In this document: positions 43,164 to 52,005 of the stretch, piece after piece | How positions within the stretch are numbered: position 1 is the stretch's first letter | Layout: every line of letters begins with the position of its first letter | Source: Gordoniibacillus chartarius | GTDB taxonomy: Bacteria > Bacillota > Bacilli > Paenibacillales > NBRC-103111 | Length of the DNA: 64,000 nucleotides | NCBI RefSeq assembly: GCF_042432825.1 | Contig: NZ_JBHLWN010000068.1 | Coordinates: 1 to 64,000 of the forward strand | Reading direction: 5' to 3' | Translations under genes and position numbers: made by a program | The notes under the pieces: generated by a model | Databases searched by the model: none | What the model saw: the letters and a program-made list of their open reading frames with translations, nothing else | Told to the model about the DNA's origin: nothing

Positions 43164-44024
43164 ATGGCGTTATACAGCAATCACACAGGAAATCCGAAGA
43201 TCAAGACGATCCGTAATGCGGTCATTTTTATCGTCCTTCTGCTCTTTGCGCTGGCGACGATCTTCCCGATCTATTTCATGTTCGTCTCCTCGTTCGGCGA
43301 TCCGGTCGAGGCCGGCGCCGTCAGCTACTCGATTTGGCCGACCAAGTTTACGCTTGAATCGTACAAATTCTTCTTCGACTACAGCGAATATTCGTACCGG
43401 TGGATATTGAACTCGCTGATCGTCGCTTCGGCTGTAACGGTATCGAACGTTGTGTTTGCCTCGATGGCCGGGTACGCGTTCTCCAAGCTTCGCTTCCGGG
43501 GAAGAGGTGTGCTGTTCGCGATCCTGCTCGTATCGATGATGATTCCGTACCAGGTGACGCAGGTGCCGCTTTACATCTTGATCGTGAACGTGTTCGAGCT
43601 GCAAAATACGTACAGCGCGCTGATTATGCCGAGCATTGTAACGGTGTACAATATTTTTCTCGCCAAGCAGTTCATGAGCTCCATACCGAACGAAGTGCTC
43701 GAATGCGCGAAGATCGAAGGCTGCTCCCAGCCGCAAATTTATTTGAAAATCATCCTGCCGCTGTCGAAGACGGTGCTGGCCGTTATGGCGATTCTGACGT
43801 TCATGGACAGCTGGAATACGTTCTTCTGGCCGCTGCTTGTTACGAATACGATGGAAATGCAGACGATTCAGGTCGGACTGAAAAATTTCCGCTTCGCCAA
43901 CACGACGTTTATCGCGCCAATGATGGCCGGTGCGGCGATTTCGGCGCTGCCGATGTTTATCCTGTTCTTCAGCCTGCAGAAATACTTCCTGGAAGGCGTC
44001 ACCGTCGGAGCGGTGAAGGGCTGA
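43164..44024 (+). CDS. ABC sugar permease (MalG-like)
   Basis: A 286-aa six-helix permease; EAA loop ECAKIEGCSQPQIYLKIILP. The end FLEGVTVGAVKG is typical of MalG-type permeases. A GGAAGGGGG site precedes the ATG, 17 bp after the previous gene. Confidence 0.9.
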   Translation: MALYSNHTGNPKIKTIRNAVIFIVLLLFALATIFPIYFMFVSSFGDPVEAGAVSYSIWPTKFTLESYKFFFDYSEYSYRWILNSLIVASAVTVSNVVFASMAGYAFSKLRFRGRGVLFAILLVSMMIPYQVTQVPLYILIVNVFELQNTYSALIMPSIVTVYNIFLAKQFMSSIPNEVLECAKIEGCSQPQIYLKIILPLSKTVLAVMAILTFMDSWNTFFWPLLVTNTMEMQTIQVGLKNFRFANTTFIAPMMAGAAISALPMFILFFSLQKYFLEGVTVGAVKG

Positions 44025-44072
44025 TTTGGGCTTAAGTGAAATATCCTCTAGCCGTGAAGGAGAGAATGAACG

Positions 44073-44561
44073 ATGCCGGATATGCTTGTCAGGCTGTACG
44101 AATTGCCGGAGGAAGCCGCGTTTTATGCGAAGCCTTATGAAGGGACGCCGATTACGGTGCGCAGGGCGCTTCCGCCGGAAAGGCACGTGATCGCCGCATG
44201 GGTGGAAGCGAACTTTAATCCGCACTGGCGCAGCGAATGCGAAGCGGCCCTGTCCCGGCTTCCGGTTACGATGTTCGTGGCGACAGTGACGGAAGAGGAC
44301 GGTCCGACGCGCATGATCGGCTTCGGCTGCTACGATGCGACGGCGAAAGGCTTCTTCGGGCCGACGGGCGTCGATCCGGCGTTTCGCGGGCAAGGTGTCG
44401 GCAAGGCGCTGCTGCTCGCATGCCTGGATGCGATGCGTTCCGACGGCTATGGCTATGCCGTTATCGGCGGCGCGGGGCCGACGGAATTCTATGAGCGATG
44501 CGTTGGAGCCGTGGCGATCCCGGATTCGTCGCCGGGCATCTATCGCGGCATGCTGAGGTGA
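44073..44561 (+). CDS. GNAT family N-acetyltransferase
   Basis: A 162-aa acetyltransferase-fold protein. The acetyl-CoA loop is FRGQGVGKALL (about 110-120), after the beta strand FFGPTGVD. Substrate unknown; position in the MurNAc operon suggests an amino-sugar or wall-related small molecule. It is followed directly by a larger GNAT protein that shares the FFGPTGVD/FGPFGVD motif. Confidence 0.82.
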   Translation: MPDMLVRLYELPEEAAFYAKPYEGTPITVRRALPPERHVIAAWVEANFNPHWRSECEAALSRLPVTMFVATVTEEDGPTRMIGFGCYDATAKGFFGPTGVDPAFRGQGVGKALLLACLDAMRSDGYGYAVIGGAGPTEFYERCVGAVAIPDSSPGIYRGMLR

Positions 44562-44576
44562 GTGAAGGTGACGGAC

Positions 44577-45530
44577 ATGAACGCTATCACGTTTCGCTGT
44601 TACAAGCCAGGCGATGAAGCAGGAATTGTCTCCTTATGGAACCGCTGTCTCGTGCGCGATCCCGTGACGGCGCTGAGGTTCCGTAAGCTGGTGCTGCTGG
44701 ATCCGAATTTCGATCCGCAGGGGATGCGCGTTGCCGAAGCGGACGGAGCTGTGATCGGCTGCCTTTATGCCGTTCGCCGCCTGCTGCCGATGCACGGCGT
44801 CGAGTTGGAAGCGGACCGAGGCTGGATTCCGTTCTTCTTCGTCGACGCCGGCTACCGGCGACTCGGTGTAGCCGCGCGGCTGCTGGAGGACGCACAGGCG
44901 TTCCTGCGTGAAGCCGGTCGAGACAAACTGCTGTTCTCCGGCTACGCGCCGAACTATATCGTACCGGGCATCGACATGAAAGCGTATTCATCGGGAGCGG
45001 AGTTTTTGCAGCGGTCGGGGTTCAACAAGCTGTATACAGCCGTTGCTATGGACTACTCCCTGGTGGAGTTTGAGGTGCCGGACGACGTGCAGCAGCTCAA
45101 GCGGGAGCGGGAGCGCGAGGGCTATACGTTCCGCATGGCAGCGGACAGCGACTTGTACGAGCTGATCCGGTTCGCAACGGAATCGTTTAACCCGGACTGG
45201 GGCCGGGCGATCCGCGAAGGGCTGCAGCAGCAGCTGACGCTTCAGCAAATTATCGTGGCCCGTCATCACGGCGAGCTGGTCGGTTTCTGCTTACACGGCG
45301 GCTACGAAGGCGTTCGCGAGCGGTTCGGGCCGTTCGGCGTCGATCCGAGAGAGCGGGGTAAGGGCATCGGCAAAATTTTGCTGTACGACTGTCTGCAGCT
45401 CATGCGAGCCCAAGGGCTGCACGGCGCCTGGTTCTTATGGACGGGGGAGAAGACGGCGGCCGGCCAGCTGTACGTGAAGCTCGGCTTCGAGATTACGCGC
45501 CGCTTCGATGTGATGGTCAAGGCTCTATGA
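44577..45530 (+). CDS. tandem GNAT-domain acetyltransferase
   Basis: A 317-aa protein with two GNAT domains: residues about 5-150 (VDAGYRRLGVAARLLEDA) and about 175-317 (FGPFGVDPRERGKGIGKIL). The second keeps the acetyl-CoA loop RGKGIGK. Such two-domain proteins usually work as a unit on one substrate; this one is unknown. ATG 44577 has AAGGTGA upstream; a GTG at 44562 is also in frame. Part of the MurNAc operon. Confidence 0.82.
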   Translation: MNAITFRCYKPGDEAGIVSLWNRCLVRDPVTALRFRKLVLLDPNFDPQGMRVAEADGAVIGCLYAVRRLLPMHGVELEADRGWIPFFFVDAGYRRLGVAARLLEDAQAFLREAGRDKLLFSGYAPNYIVPGIDMKAYSSGAEFLQRSGFNKLYTAVAMDYSLVEFEVPDDVQQLKREREREGYTFRMAADSDLYELIRFATESFNPDWGRAIREGLQQQLTLQQIIVARHHGELVGFCLHGGYEGVRERFGPFGVDPRERGKGIGKILLYDCLQLMRAQGLHGAWFLWTGEKTAAGQLYVKLGFEITRRFDVMVKAL

Positions 45531-45622
45531 TGCCGTTTACGCCGCCGTGCACAAGAGGATTGCAGCTTCGATTCGGACGGATGCCGAATAAATAAGCGGG
45601 TTGAAGGAGAGGCAGAACATCG

Positions 45623-46330
45623 ATGACAACGGACCAAAAGCACATTTTAGCGATTTCCGCCCACGCCGGCGACCAGGAGCTGACGGCGGGAGCCGTCATC
45701 GCGAAATATACGATGGAAGGCCATAAAGCGACGTTCCTGCATCTGACGCCGGGGGAGAAAGGGCATCCGCGCCTCACGCCGGACGAATACAAGAAGCAGA
45801 AAATCGAGGAAGCATACCGGGCGGCCGACATTCTCGGCGCCGACGTGCGGTTCTTCGATTACAAGGATGCGGAACTTCCGGTCCATGACGAGATTAAGTA
45901 CCGGGTCGCCGACGTCATCCGCGAAGTGAAGCCGGATATCATCATTACGCACTGGAAGAACAGCATGCACAAGGATCACGCCAATACGCACCGGATCGTG
46001 GAGGACGCGCATTTCTATGCGGCGCTGAAGACAATTGAGCGCGAGCTCCCGGCCCATTATGCGAGGAAGCTGTATTTTTCGGAAAACTGGGAGGATATGG
46101 ACGAATTCGTGCCGGAGGTGTTCGTCGACATCCCGGAGGATGCGTTCGAAACGTGGATCAAAGCGATCGGCGAGTATGCCTTCGCGCGCGGCGAAACGTA
46201 CGGCTTTCCGTATATCGACTACTATAAGGCGCTTACGGTTGTCCGCGGCGCTCCGGTTTACTTCAAGCGGGCGCAAGGGTTTATGGTGCCGAAGGGCGGG
46301 CTGAATCAGCGGCTGCAGTGGCTCGGGTAA
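45623..46330 (+). CDS. PIG-L/LmbE family deacetylase-like protein
   Basis: A 235-aa protein of the PIG-L/LmbE fold, members of which remove acetyl groups from GlcNAc-containing substrates using zinc. The zinc motif normally AHPDDE reads AHAGDQE (about 12-18): the His and second Asp ligands are kept, but the first Asp, the catalytic base, is Gly. The third ligand region HKDHANTH (about 113-120) is present. It may be an altered-activity branch. Ends the murQ operon; a long GC hairpin follows. Confidence 0.8.
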   Translation: MTTDQKHILAISAHAGDQELTAGAVIAKYTMEGHKATFLHLTPGEKGHPRLTPDEYKKQKIEEAYRAADILGADVRFFDYKDAELPVHDEIKYRVADVIREVKPDIIITHWKNSMHKDHANTHRIVEDAHFYAALKTIERELPAHYARKLYFSENWEDMDEFVPEVFVDIPEDAFETWIKAIGEYAFARGETYGFPYIDYYKALTVVRGAPVYFKRAQGFMVPKGGLNQRLQWLG

Positions 46331-46338
46331 AATAACGA

Positions 46339-46377
46339 AGGCGCAGCTGCGGCGGCGTGATGCCGGCAGCTGCGCCT
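46339..46377 (+). terminator. GC-rich inverted repeat, possible terminator
   Basis: AGGCGCAGCTGC pairs perfectly with GCAGCTGCGCCT; no T run follows, so it may act as a transcript stabiliser or weak terminator. Confidence 0.5.
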
Positions 46378-47086
46378 CTGTCGTTGCACTATAGTAAGTT
46401 GATTTAGGGGGACTGGACTTCAAATGTTGGAAGAGCCGCATAAAGCAACTTTTCAAGGCTCGGTCGATGGATATTGGGAAAGGTAGGGGAACGAGTGTCG
46501 AGCAGCTGTTAAACGCGTATGCACAATAGATGCCTTAAGCGGCTTCAATCTTTTGGCTAGAAAAACCGTTATCCGTCAGGTACAGCGGTTTGTGCTGAAT
46601 AACGGATTTGCAGGGAGCTATTTTCACCATTTGGATGAAGTTCAGGCAATTAGCGGATTTCCAGAATCTTATTGGACTGCAAAGCCGCAAAATCGTGCCG
46701 CATCGGGGCTGCCCAGAAAAAATAAGACCTCACAGATCCGTTTTATGAGCTTTTCGCAGCCTAACAAGAGAGATAACGCCTAGTAAATCCTTTATTCAGG
46801 TCACCTAGTCTTACTGCATATTCAGGCAGGCCATCGGCTTTTGCTCCGGTTCCAGCCGAGCTTGGGCTAGATCGTTTTGCTCCACGCAGCATCAACATCC
46901 CCGGGAGCAAGACGAGATGAATAACGGATTTGCTAATCTCTAGGTGCCATGAAGACCCAAGACCGCCCAAAAGGGGCCGGCTTTTCGGATCCAAGGTGCC
47001 ACGATGGACCCAAGTGCCTTTAAATACATTATCGGGACATATTCTAGCCGGCGTTTCCTATACTCCGCTTTTTTGCCGATCCAGGG
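46378..47086. other. 700-bp intergenic region with short repeats
   Basis: No convincing gene. TGAATAACGGATTTGC occurs twice (46596-46611 and 46918-46933), and a motif starting AGGTGCCA and ending CCCAAG occurs at 46942-46961 and 46994-47014. Such repeats suggest decayed or repetitive intergenic DNA. Short frames such as 46553-46783 start at TTG and show no family. Confidence 0.5.
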
Positions 47087-48040
47087 CTAGTCCGGCTTGC
47101 GCCCCGCGGTCTCCGCATCCTTGGCGGCAAGCCGTGCCGCCCCGTAGGCGGCGCTGCAGCGCATGAGCGTCGTGCGGACCTTGGGCCAGCTCTTGTGAAG
47201 CTCGGCTTCGAACGCTTGCCGGAATAAGGCCGAGTGGGCGAAAATCGATCCGGCCAGCACCAGCTCGGCTGCTGCGAACGAAGCGTCTTTACGGATCAGC
47301 GCAGACGCCTGCTCGGCGAGGGCGACGGCCTCCGCCGTCAGCAGCCGAATCGCGGCGGAATCGCCAAGTAAGGACGATTCGATGCAATAACGGGCGAAAG
47401 CGGCGATATCCTGCTTCGAGCGTTCCGGGGCGTATACGTAATCCTTGAGCTGCTGAGGCTCGGACAGCCCGACGGATGACAGCGCCTTCTCGCTCATCAA
47501 TGTAGCCGGACGCATCCCGTCGTAGCTGTGCATGACCGCCTGCAGCGTGCGGAGTCCGATCATGTAACCGCTTCCCGCATCGCCGAGCAGATGTCCCCAG
47601 CCGCCGACGCGAAGCTTGCGTCCTTCCGGTGTTATGCCGTACAGGATGGAGCCGGTGCCGCTGATCGCGACGATTCCTTCGCGCTTGCCGACCGACCCGA
47701 ACAACGCGGTTTCCGCATCGTTGCTGATTGCGACGATCGCGTCGGCGGCTCCCCGCTGCCGGAGCCATCCCGTCAGGGCGTCGGACCATTTGCGCTTGTC
47801 CTCCTCGCGGTCAACGCCGGCAAGTCCGACGCCGAGACCTGCGCAAGCTTCCGGTTGAAGCGGCGATTCCAGCCAAAGCCGTTCCAGCAGCCGGATAATT
47901 TCCGATAATGCGCGGTCGAAGCCGACCGCGAAGGCGTTGCTGGCGCCGCCGGTGAAGCCGGCAAGCTGCTCTCCATCCAGCGTTAAAGCGGCAATCTCCG
48001 TCTTTGTGCCGCCACCGTCAATGCCGATCGTATAGGGCAT
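47087..48040 (-). CDS. BadF/BadG-type sugar kinase, probable MurNAc/GlcNAc kinase (MurK-like)
   Basis: A 317-aa ASKHA-fold kinase. Phosphate-1 motif IGIDGGGTKTE (about 5-15), SNDAETALFG (catalytic Asp), phosphate-2 ISGTGSILYG and GWGHLLGDAGSGYMIG are clear. In Clostridium, MurK of this family phosphorylates MurNAc and GlcNAc at C6. That reaction is just what is needed here, because the ABC importer delivers unphosphorylated sugar while MurQ needs the 6-phosphate. Divergent from the MurR-type gene across a shared operator region. Confidence 0.85.
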   Translation of the reverse strand: MPYTIGIDGGGTKTEIAALTLDGEQLAGFTGGASNAFAVGFDRALSEIIRLLERLWLESPLQPEACAGLGVGLAGVDREEDKRKWSDALTGWLRQRGAADAIVAISNDAETALFGSVGKREGIVAISGTGSILYGITPEGRKLRVGGWGHLLGDAGSGYMIGLRTLQAVMHSYDGMRPATLMSEKALSSVGLSEPQQLKDYVYAPERSKQDIAAFARYCIESSLLGDSAAIRLLTAEAVALAEQASALIRKDASFAAAELVLAGSIFAHSALFRQAFEAELHKSWPKVRTTLMRCSAAYGAARLAAKDAETAGRKPD

Positions 48041-48082
48041 ATGGATCTTCTCCTGATCTTTTGCTTTTCACTTCTATCTTGT

Positions 48083-48167
48083 AGTATAAACAGAGAGGTA
48101 TTCATTTGTAAAATAAAATTTCATTATCGATAATCTTATTGAAATATAATTTTATACAAGCTATAAT
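48083..48167. promoter_or_regulatory. divergent promoters with inverted operator (kinase/murR)
   Basis: Rightward: TTGAAA (48139-48144), 17 bp, TATAAT (48162-48167). Leftward: TTACAA, 17 bp, TATACT on the minus strand (48111-48083). Between and over them AAAATAAAATTTCA (48110-48123) and TGAAATATAATTTT (48140-48153) form inverted arms (12 of 14 matches) around a 12-bp palindrome ATTATCGATAAT (48123-48134). Arms share TGAAAT with the murQ operator. Confidence 0.7.
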
Positions 48168-48221
48168 GAGCTCACTGGAAAAGGTACAGAACGTTGCCGC
48201 TCAGGGAGAGGTGATCGCCGG

Positions 48222-49076
48222 GTGAATGGCGGATTAGTGAGATTGAAAGAGTTGTATCAAGATTTGAAGCCGTCCGAGCAGATCGCTGCCTCGTACATTC
48301 TTCAGCATCCCGAACGGATGCTGGGGCTGTCCATCGCCCAGCTCGCCGATGAGAGCGGTTCCAGTCAAGCTGCTATCGTGCGCCTTTGCAAGTCAATGGG
48401 CGTTAAAGGCTATCAGGATTTGAAGCTGAAGGTTGCAGGCGACCTGCAGCAAGGACAGTCGGGGCGCAGCGGCGCCGGATATTTGGAAATCCGGTCCGGG
48501 GAATCGGTTGAGAACATCATCGAATGCGTGTCCGGCAACAACGTACAATCGATTCTGGACACGGTCAAGGTGCTTGACGCTGCGGTCGTTGCACAGGCGA
48601 TTGCAGCGCTCGACAAGGCGCGGAGAATTTTTTTCTACGGCATCGGAGCTTCGAACTTGATTGCGATGGACGCCCAGCAAAAGTTTCTGCGTATTTCGAA
48701 GACGGCGCTTTCTTTCGCCGATCCGCATGTGCAGCTGACCGCCTCCGTCTCCTTGGGAGCGGGCGACGTCGCCGTCGGCATCTCGTATTCCGGCGAGACG
48801 AAGCCGGTGATCGCCGCGCTGCGCAGTGCGCGCGAACAAGGGGCCGAAACGATTTCGATTACGAAGTACGGCAATACGACGCTCAGCACTTATGCCGACT
48901 ATCCGCTGTTTATTTCCTCAACGGAGCATGAAATCCGCAGCGGAGCGATGGCGTCGCGGATATCGCAGCTGAACGTGATCGACATCTTGTACTTGGGCGT
49001 TGCAAGCCGCGATTACGATCAGTCGGTACAGCATCTGGAACGGAGCCGAAGGGCGATCAAAGAAACGGAACACTGA
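48222..49076 (+). CDS. MurR/RpiR family transcriptional regulator
   Basis: A 284-aa regulator. N-terminal RpiR HTH (about 1-75: AQLADESGSSQAAIVRLCKS) and C-terminal SIS domain (about 115-250: IFFYGIGASNLIAMDAQQKF, VGISYSGETKPV) that binds a phosphosugar. MurR senses MurNAc-6-phosphate; genomic setting makes this the likely ligand. The GTG start has GGGAGAGG upstream. Likely binds TGAAAT-type palindromes at 39643 and 48110-48153. Confidence 0.88.
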   Translation: MNGGLVRLKELYQDLKPSEQIAASYILQHPERMLGLSIAQLADESGSSQAAIVRLCKSMGVKGYQDLKLKVAGDLQQGQSGRSGAGYLEIRSGESVENIIECVSGNNVQSILDTVKVLDAAVVAQAIAALDKARRIFFYGIGASNLIAMDAQQKFLRISKTALSFADPHVQLTASVSLGAGDVAVGISYSGETKPVIAALRSAREQGAETISITKYGNTTLSTYADYPLFISSTEHEIRSGAMASRISQLNVIDILYLGVASRDYDQSVQHLERSRRAIKETEH

Positions 49077-49170
49077 GACGAACGCCGCCGACGAGGCGCG
49101 CCGAGGCTGCGGTACGCCCTCGTTGAGCGAGGCGGAGACGGCCTCTTTATGTCTAAAGGGAGGTTACCGT

Positions 49171-50343
49171 ATGAGAACCACCATCATGACCGGTTCGGAC
49201 CGGCTGGCGGAAGCGGAGAGCGACTGGCCAAGCGGCCTGCGCCTCGGGCTGCTGACGAATCCGACCGGCGTCAATGCCGGCTTCGAGACGACGGCCGAGC
49301 TCTGCTCCCGTCTGACCCGTGTCCGGTTGACTGCACTCATGGCGTGCGAGCACGGCATCCGCGGCGAACGCCAGGCAGGCGTGCTGTTCGAGGACGAACG
49401 CGACGAACGTCTCCAAGTGCCGGTTTACAGCCTGTACAGCTCCGCCGGCAAGCGCCCGCTGCCCTATATGCTGGACAATCTCGATGCCGTCCTGTTCGAC
49501 ATTCAAGATGTCGGCGTACGGTTCTATACGTATATTTCGACGCTGAAGACGGTTATGGAGTCTTGTGCGGAGGCGGGGAAAGCCGTAATCGTGCTGGATC
49601 GGCCGAACCCGCTCGGCGGCGGAGCGGGGGAAGGCGGCTTGCTGGAGCCGGGCTTCGAATCGTTCGTCGGTGCGGCCCGTATGCCGATCCGCACGGGGCT
49701 GACGATCGGAGAGACGGCGCAGTACTTGAACGGTTTGCTTCCGCAGCCCTGCCGGCTGCAGGTCGTTCCGCTCAAGGGCTGGAACCGTTCTATGGGCTAT
49801 GAGGAAACGGGGCTTCCGTGGATCGTGCCGTCGCCGAACATTCCGACACTCGAGACGGTTCGTCTTTATGCCGGCATCTGCCTCTTCGAGGGCACGAACG
49901 TTTCGGAGGGCCGCGGCACGACGAGGCCGTTCGAGCAGATCGGGGCGCCGTGGATCGACGGCGAGCGGCTCGCGGACGAATTCAACGGACGAGGTATGCC
50001 GGGCGTGCATGCGCATCCCGTGTACTTTACGCCGACGTTCTCGAAGCATCAAGGGGAGCTGTGCGGCGGGGTTCGCTTGTTCGTTACGGATGCTGCGGCA
50101 TTCATGGCGGTCCGGACGGGGCTGTATCTGCTGAACGCCGTTCATCGTCTCCACCCGGACCGGTTCGTCTGGCTTCCCCCATACCGCGAAGGGGGAAGGC
50201 CGTTTATCGATCTGCTGACCGGCAGCGAGCTTGTCCGGGAGACGGTGACGGGCGATGACGGTCCGGAGCGCATCGGCACCGTGTGGGCGGAGCATGAGAA
50301 CGCATGGAATGAGCAGCGGAAACGCTATGAAATATACTCATAG
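49171..50343 (+). CDS. namZ: exo-beta-N-acetylmuramidase NamZ (DUF1343)
   Basis: A 390-aa protein of the DUF1343/GH171 family, whose Bacillus member NamZ (YbbC) removes MurNAc from the non-reducing end of peptidoglycan chains. Family marks: GLLTNPTGV near 30, ACEHGIRGE, FDIQDVGVRFYTYISTL (about 110-126), LDRPNPLGG, PSPNIPTLET, FEGTNVSEGRGTTRPFE (about 248-264). No signal peptide is present, unlike secreted Bacillus NamZ, so it may act on imported disaccharides. ATG 49171 has AAGGGAGGT. Confidence 0.9.
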   Translation: MRTTIMTGSDRLAEAESDWPSGLRLGLLTNPTGVNAGFETTAELCSRLTRVRLTALMACEHGIRGERQAGVLFEDERDERLQVPVYSLYSSAGKRPLPYMLDNLDAVLFDIQDVGVRFYTYISTLKTVMESCAEAGKAVIVLDRPNPLGGGAGEGGLLEPGFESFVGAARMPIRTGLTIGETAQYLNGLLPQPCRLQVVPLKGWNRSMGYEETGLPWIVPSPNIPTLETVRLYAGICLFEGTNVSEGRGTTRPFEQIGAPWIDGERLADEFNGRGMPGVHAHPVYFTPTFSKHQGELCGGVRLFVTDAAAFMAVRTGLYLLNAVHRLHPDRFVWLPPYREGGRPFIDLLTGSELVRETVTGDDGPERIGTVWAEHENAWNEQRKRYEIYS

Positions 50344-50352
50344 AGACGGGAA

Positions 50353-52005
50353 GTGAAGGCTGTGTTGTTGGACGTTCGGAACATGACCCTGGAAGAAAAA
50401 ATCGGGCAGCTGCTGCTCGTCGGCTTCGAAGGAACGGAGCCTTCCTCGCAAATCGTCCGGCTCATTCGCAAGCACCGGGTCGGCGGCGTCATCTACTTTG
50501 CGCGGAACGTTCGCAATAAGAAGCAGCTGGCCGAGCTGAGCGATGCGCTGCAGCAGGAGGCGCGGGAAGCCGGAACGCTGCCGCTGTGGATCTCCATCGA
50601 TCAGGAGGGCGGCATGGTCGCCCGCATTACCGACGGCGTCGCCCTCATGCCTGGCGCTATGGCGCTTGCCGCCGGCGGCTCCTTAGACGATGCATACGAA
50701 GTGGCGCATATCACGGGTAAGGAGCTGCGTGCGCTCGGCATCAATTTGAACTATGCGCCGGTGCTCGACGTGAACAACAATGCCCGCAATCCGGTCATCG
50801 GCGTGCGTTCCTTCGGCGAATCGCCGGATGCGGTCGCCGCGTTCGGCGCGGCAACGGTAAGGGGTCTGCAGGATGCCGGCGTAGCGGCGACGGCGAAGCA
50901 TTTTCCCGGGCATGGAGACACGGAGACGGACTCCCATTTGGATTTGCCGGTCGTGCCGCACGGCGAGGAGCGTATACGCGAGGTGGAGCTGAAGCCGTTC
51001 GTGCGTGCGATCGAGGAAGGCGTCGATCTGATCATGTCGTCGCATATTTATTTTCCGGCGTTCGAGCCGCAGCGGCTGCCCGTCACGCTGTCTCACCGCG
51101 TGTTGACCGGACTGCTGCGGGAGGAGCTGGGCTACAAGGGAGTGATCGTGACCGATTGCATGGAAATGCATGCGATTTCGAAGCATTTCGGGACGGTTCA
51201 AGCCGCAGTGGCGGCGATAGAAGCGGGCGCCGATGCGGTTCTCCTCAGCCACACGTACGAGCTGCAGACAGGGGCGATCGAGGCCATTGCGGATGCGGTG
51301 CGCACAGGAAGGCTGAGCGAAGCGCGGATCGACGCCTCCGTGGAACGGCTGCTTGCTCTGAAGGCTAAGCGCGGCATCATAGGCGCACAAGAAGATCAGC
51401 CATTGACGGAGCGTCTTGCAGCCGTGGGCACGGCCGAGCACTTGGCGGCAGCGCGGCGGTTCAGCGAGAAGAGCGTTACGGTTGTCAAGGACGGCGGACT
51501 GCTGCCGCTGGCGGCGGAACCGACACTCGTCATTGCTATTGAGCCGTCAGTCGTGACGATGGTCGATGATGTTATGAAGACGCAGCTTACGCTCGGCAAG
51601 GCGCTGTCGGCGCTCGGCTTCGACGTACGGGAGGAGCTGATCCCGCTGACGGATACGAAAGCGCTTCTTGGGCAAACGCTTACAATAGCTGCGGAGTTTG
51701 ACCAAATCGTCGTAGCGACGTATAATGCGGCGTTCGACCCGCATCAGGCCGGCTTGGTGAACGGTTTACTTGCAGCGGGGAAACGGCCGATCGTCGTAGC
51801 GACGCGAAATCCGTACGATTGGGCCTCGTTCCCGGAGGCGCCGGCATACGTTTGCACCTACGAAAGCAGACCGCTGGCCTTGGAAAGCGCCGCCAGCGTA
51901 CTTGCCGGCCGGATCGCGCCGAAGGGAAAGCTTCCGGTGTCGATCGCTCCGCATGTTCAGGCCGGCTGGGGGGTGACCGACCTTGCTCGCGGCCCTGCTG
52001 AATAA
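50353..52005 (+). CDS. nagZ: beta-N-acetylglucosaminidase NagZ (GH3)
   Basis: A 550-aa GH3 enzyme that removes GlcNAc from muropeptide disaccharides. The TIM-barrel domain (about 10-345) has KHFPGHGDTETDSH (His-Asp dyad of NagZ) and VIVTDCMEMHAI with the nucleophile Asp. A second alpha/beta domain follows (about 375-545), as in Gram-positive NagZ. No signal peptide is visible, so it is likely cytoplasmic here. The GTG start has a weak site. It overlaps anmK by 23 bp. Confidence 0.9.
   Translation: MKAVLLDVRNMTLEEKIGQLLLVGFEGTEPSSQIVRLIRKHRVGGVIYFARNVRNKKQLAELSDALQQEAREAGTLPLWISIDQEGGMVARITDGVALMPGAMALAAGGSLDDAYEVAHITGKELRALGINLNYAPVLDVNNNARNPVIGVRSFGESPDAVAAFGAATVRGLQDAGVAATAKHFPGHGDTETDSHLDLPVVPHGEERIREVELKPFVRAIEEGVDLIMSSHIYFPAFEPQRLPVTLSHRVLTGLLREELGYKGVIVTDCMEMHAISKHFGTVQAAVAAIEAGADAVLLSHTYELQTGAIEAIADAVRTGRLSEARIDASVERLLALKAKRGIIGAQEDQPLTERLAAVGTAEHLAAARRFSEKSVTVVKDGGLLPLAAEPTLVIAIEPSVVTMVDDVMKTQLTLGKALSALGFDVREELIPLTDTKALLGQTLTIAAEFDQIVVATYNAAFDPHQAGLVNGLLAAGKRPIVVATRNPYDWASFPEAPAYVCTYESRPLALESAASVLAGRIAPKGKLPVSIAPHVQAGWGVTDLARGPAE

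Noticed and set aside
46553..46783. A 76-codon plus-strand frame after the PIG-L gene
   Set aside because: TTG start, no ribosome-binding site, no family, and it lies over a repeated sequence.
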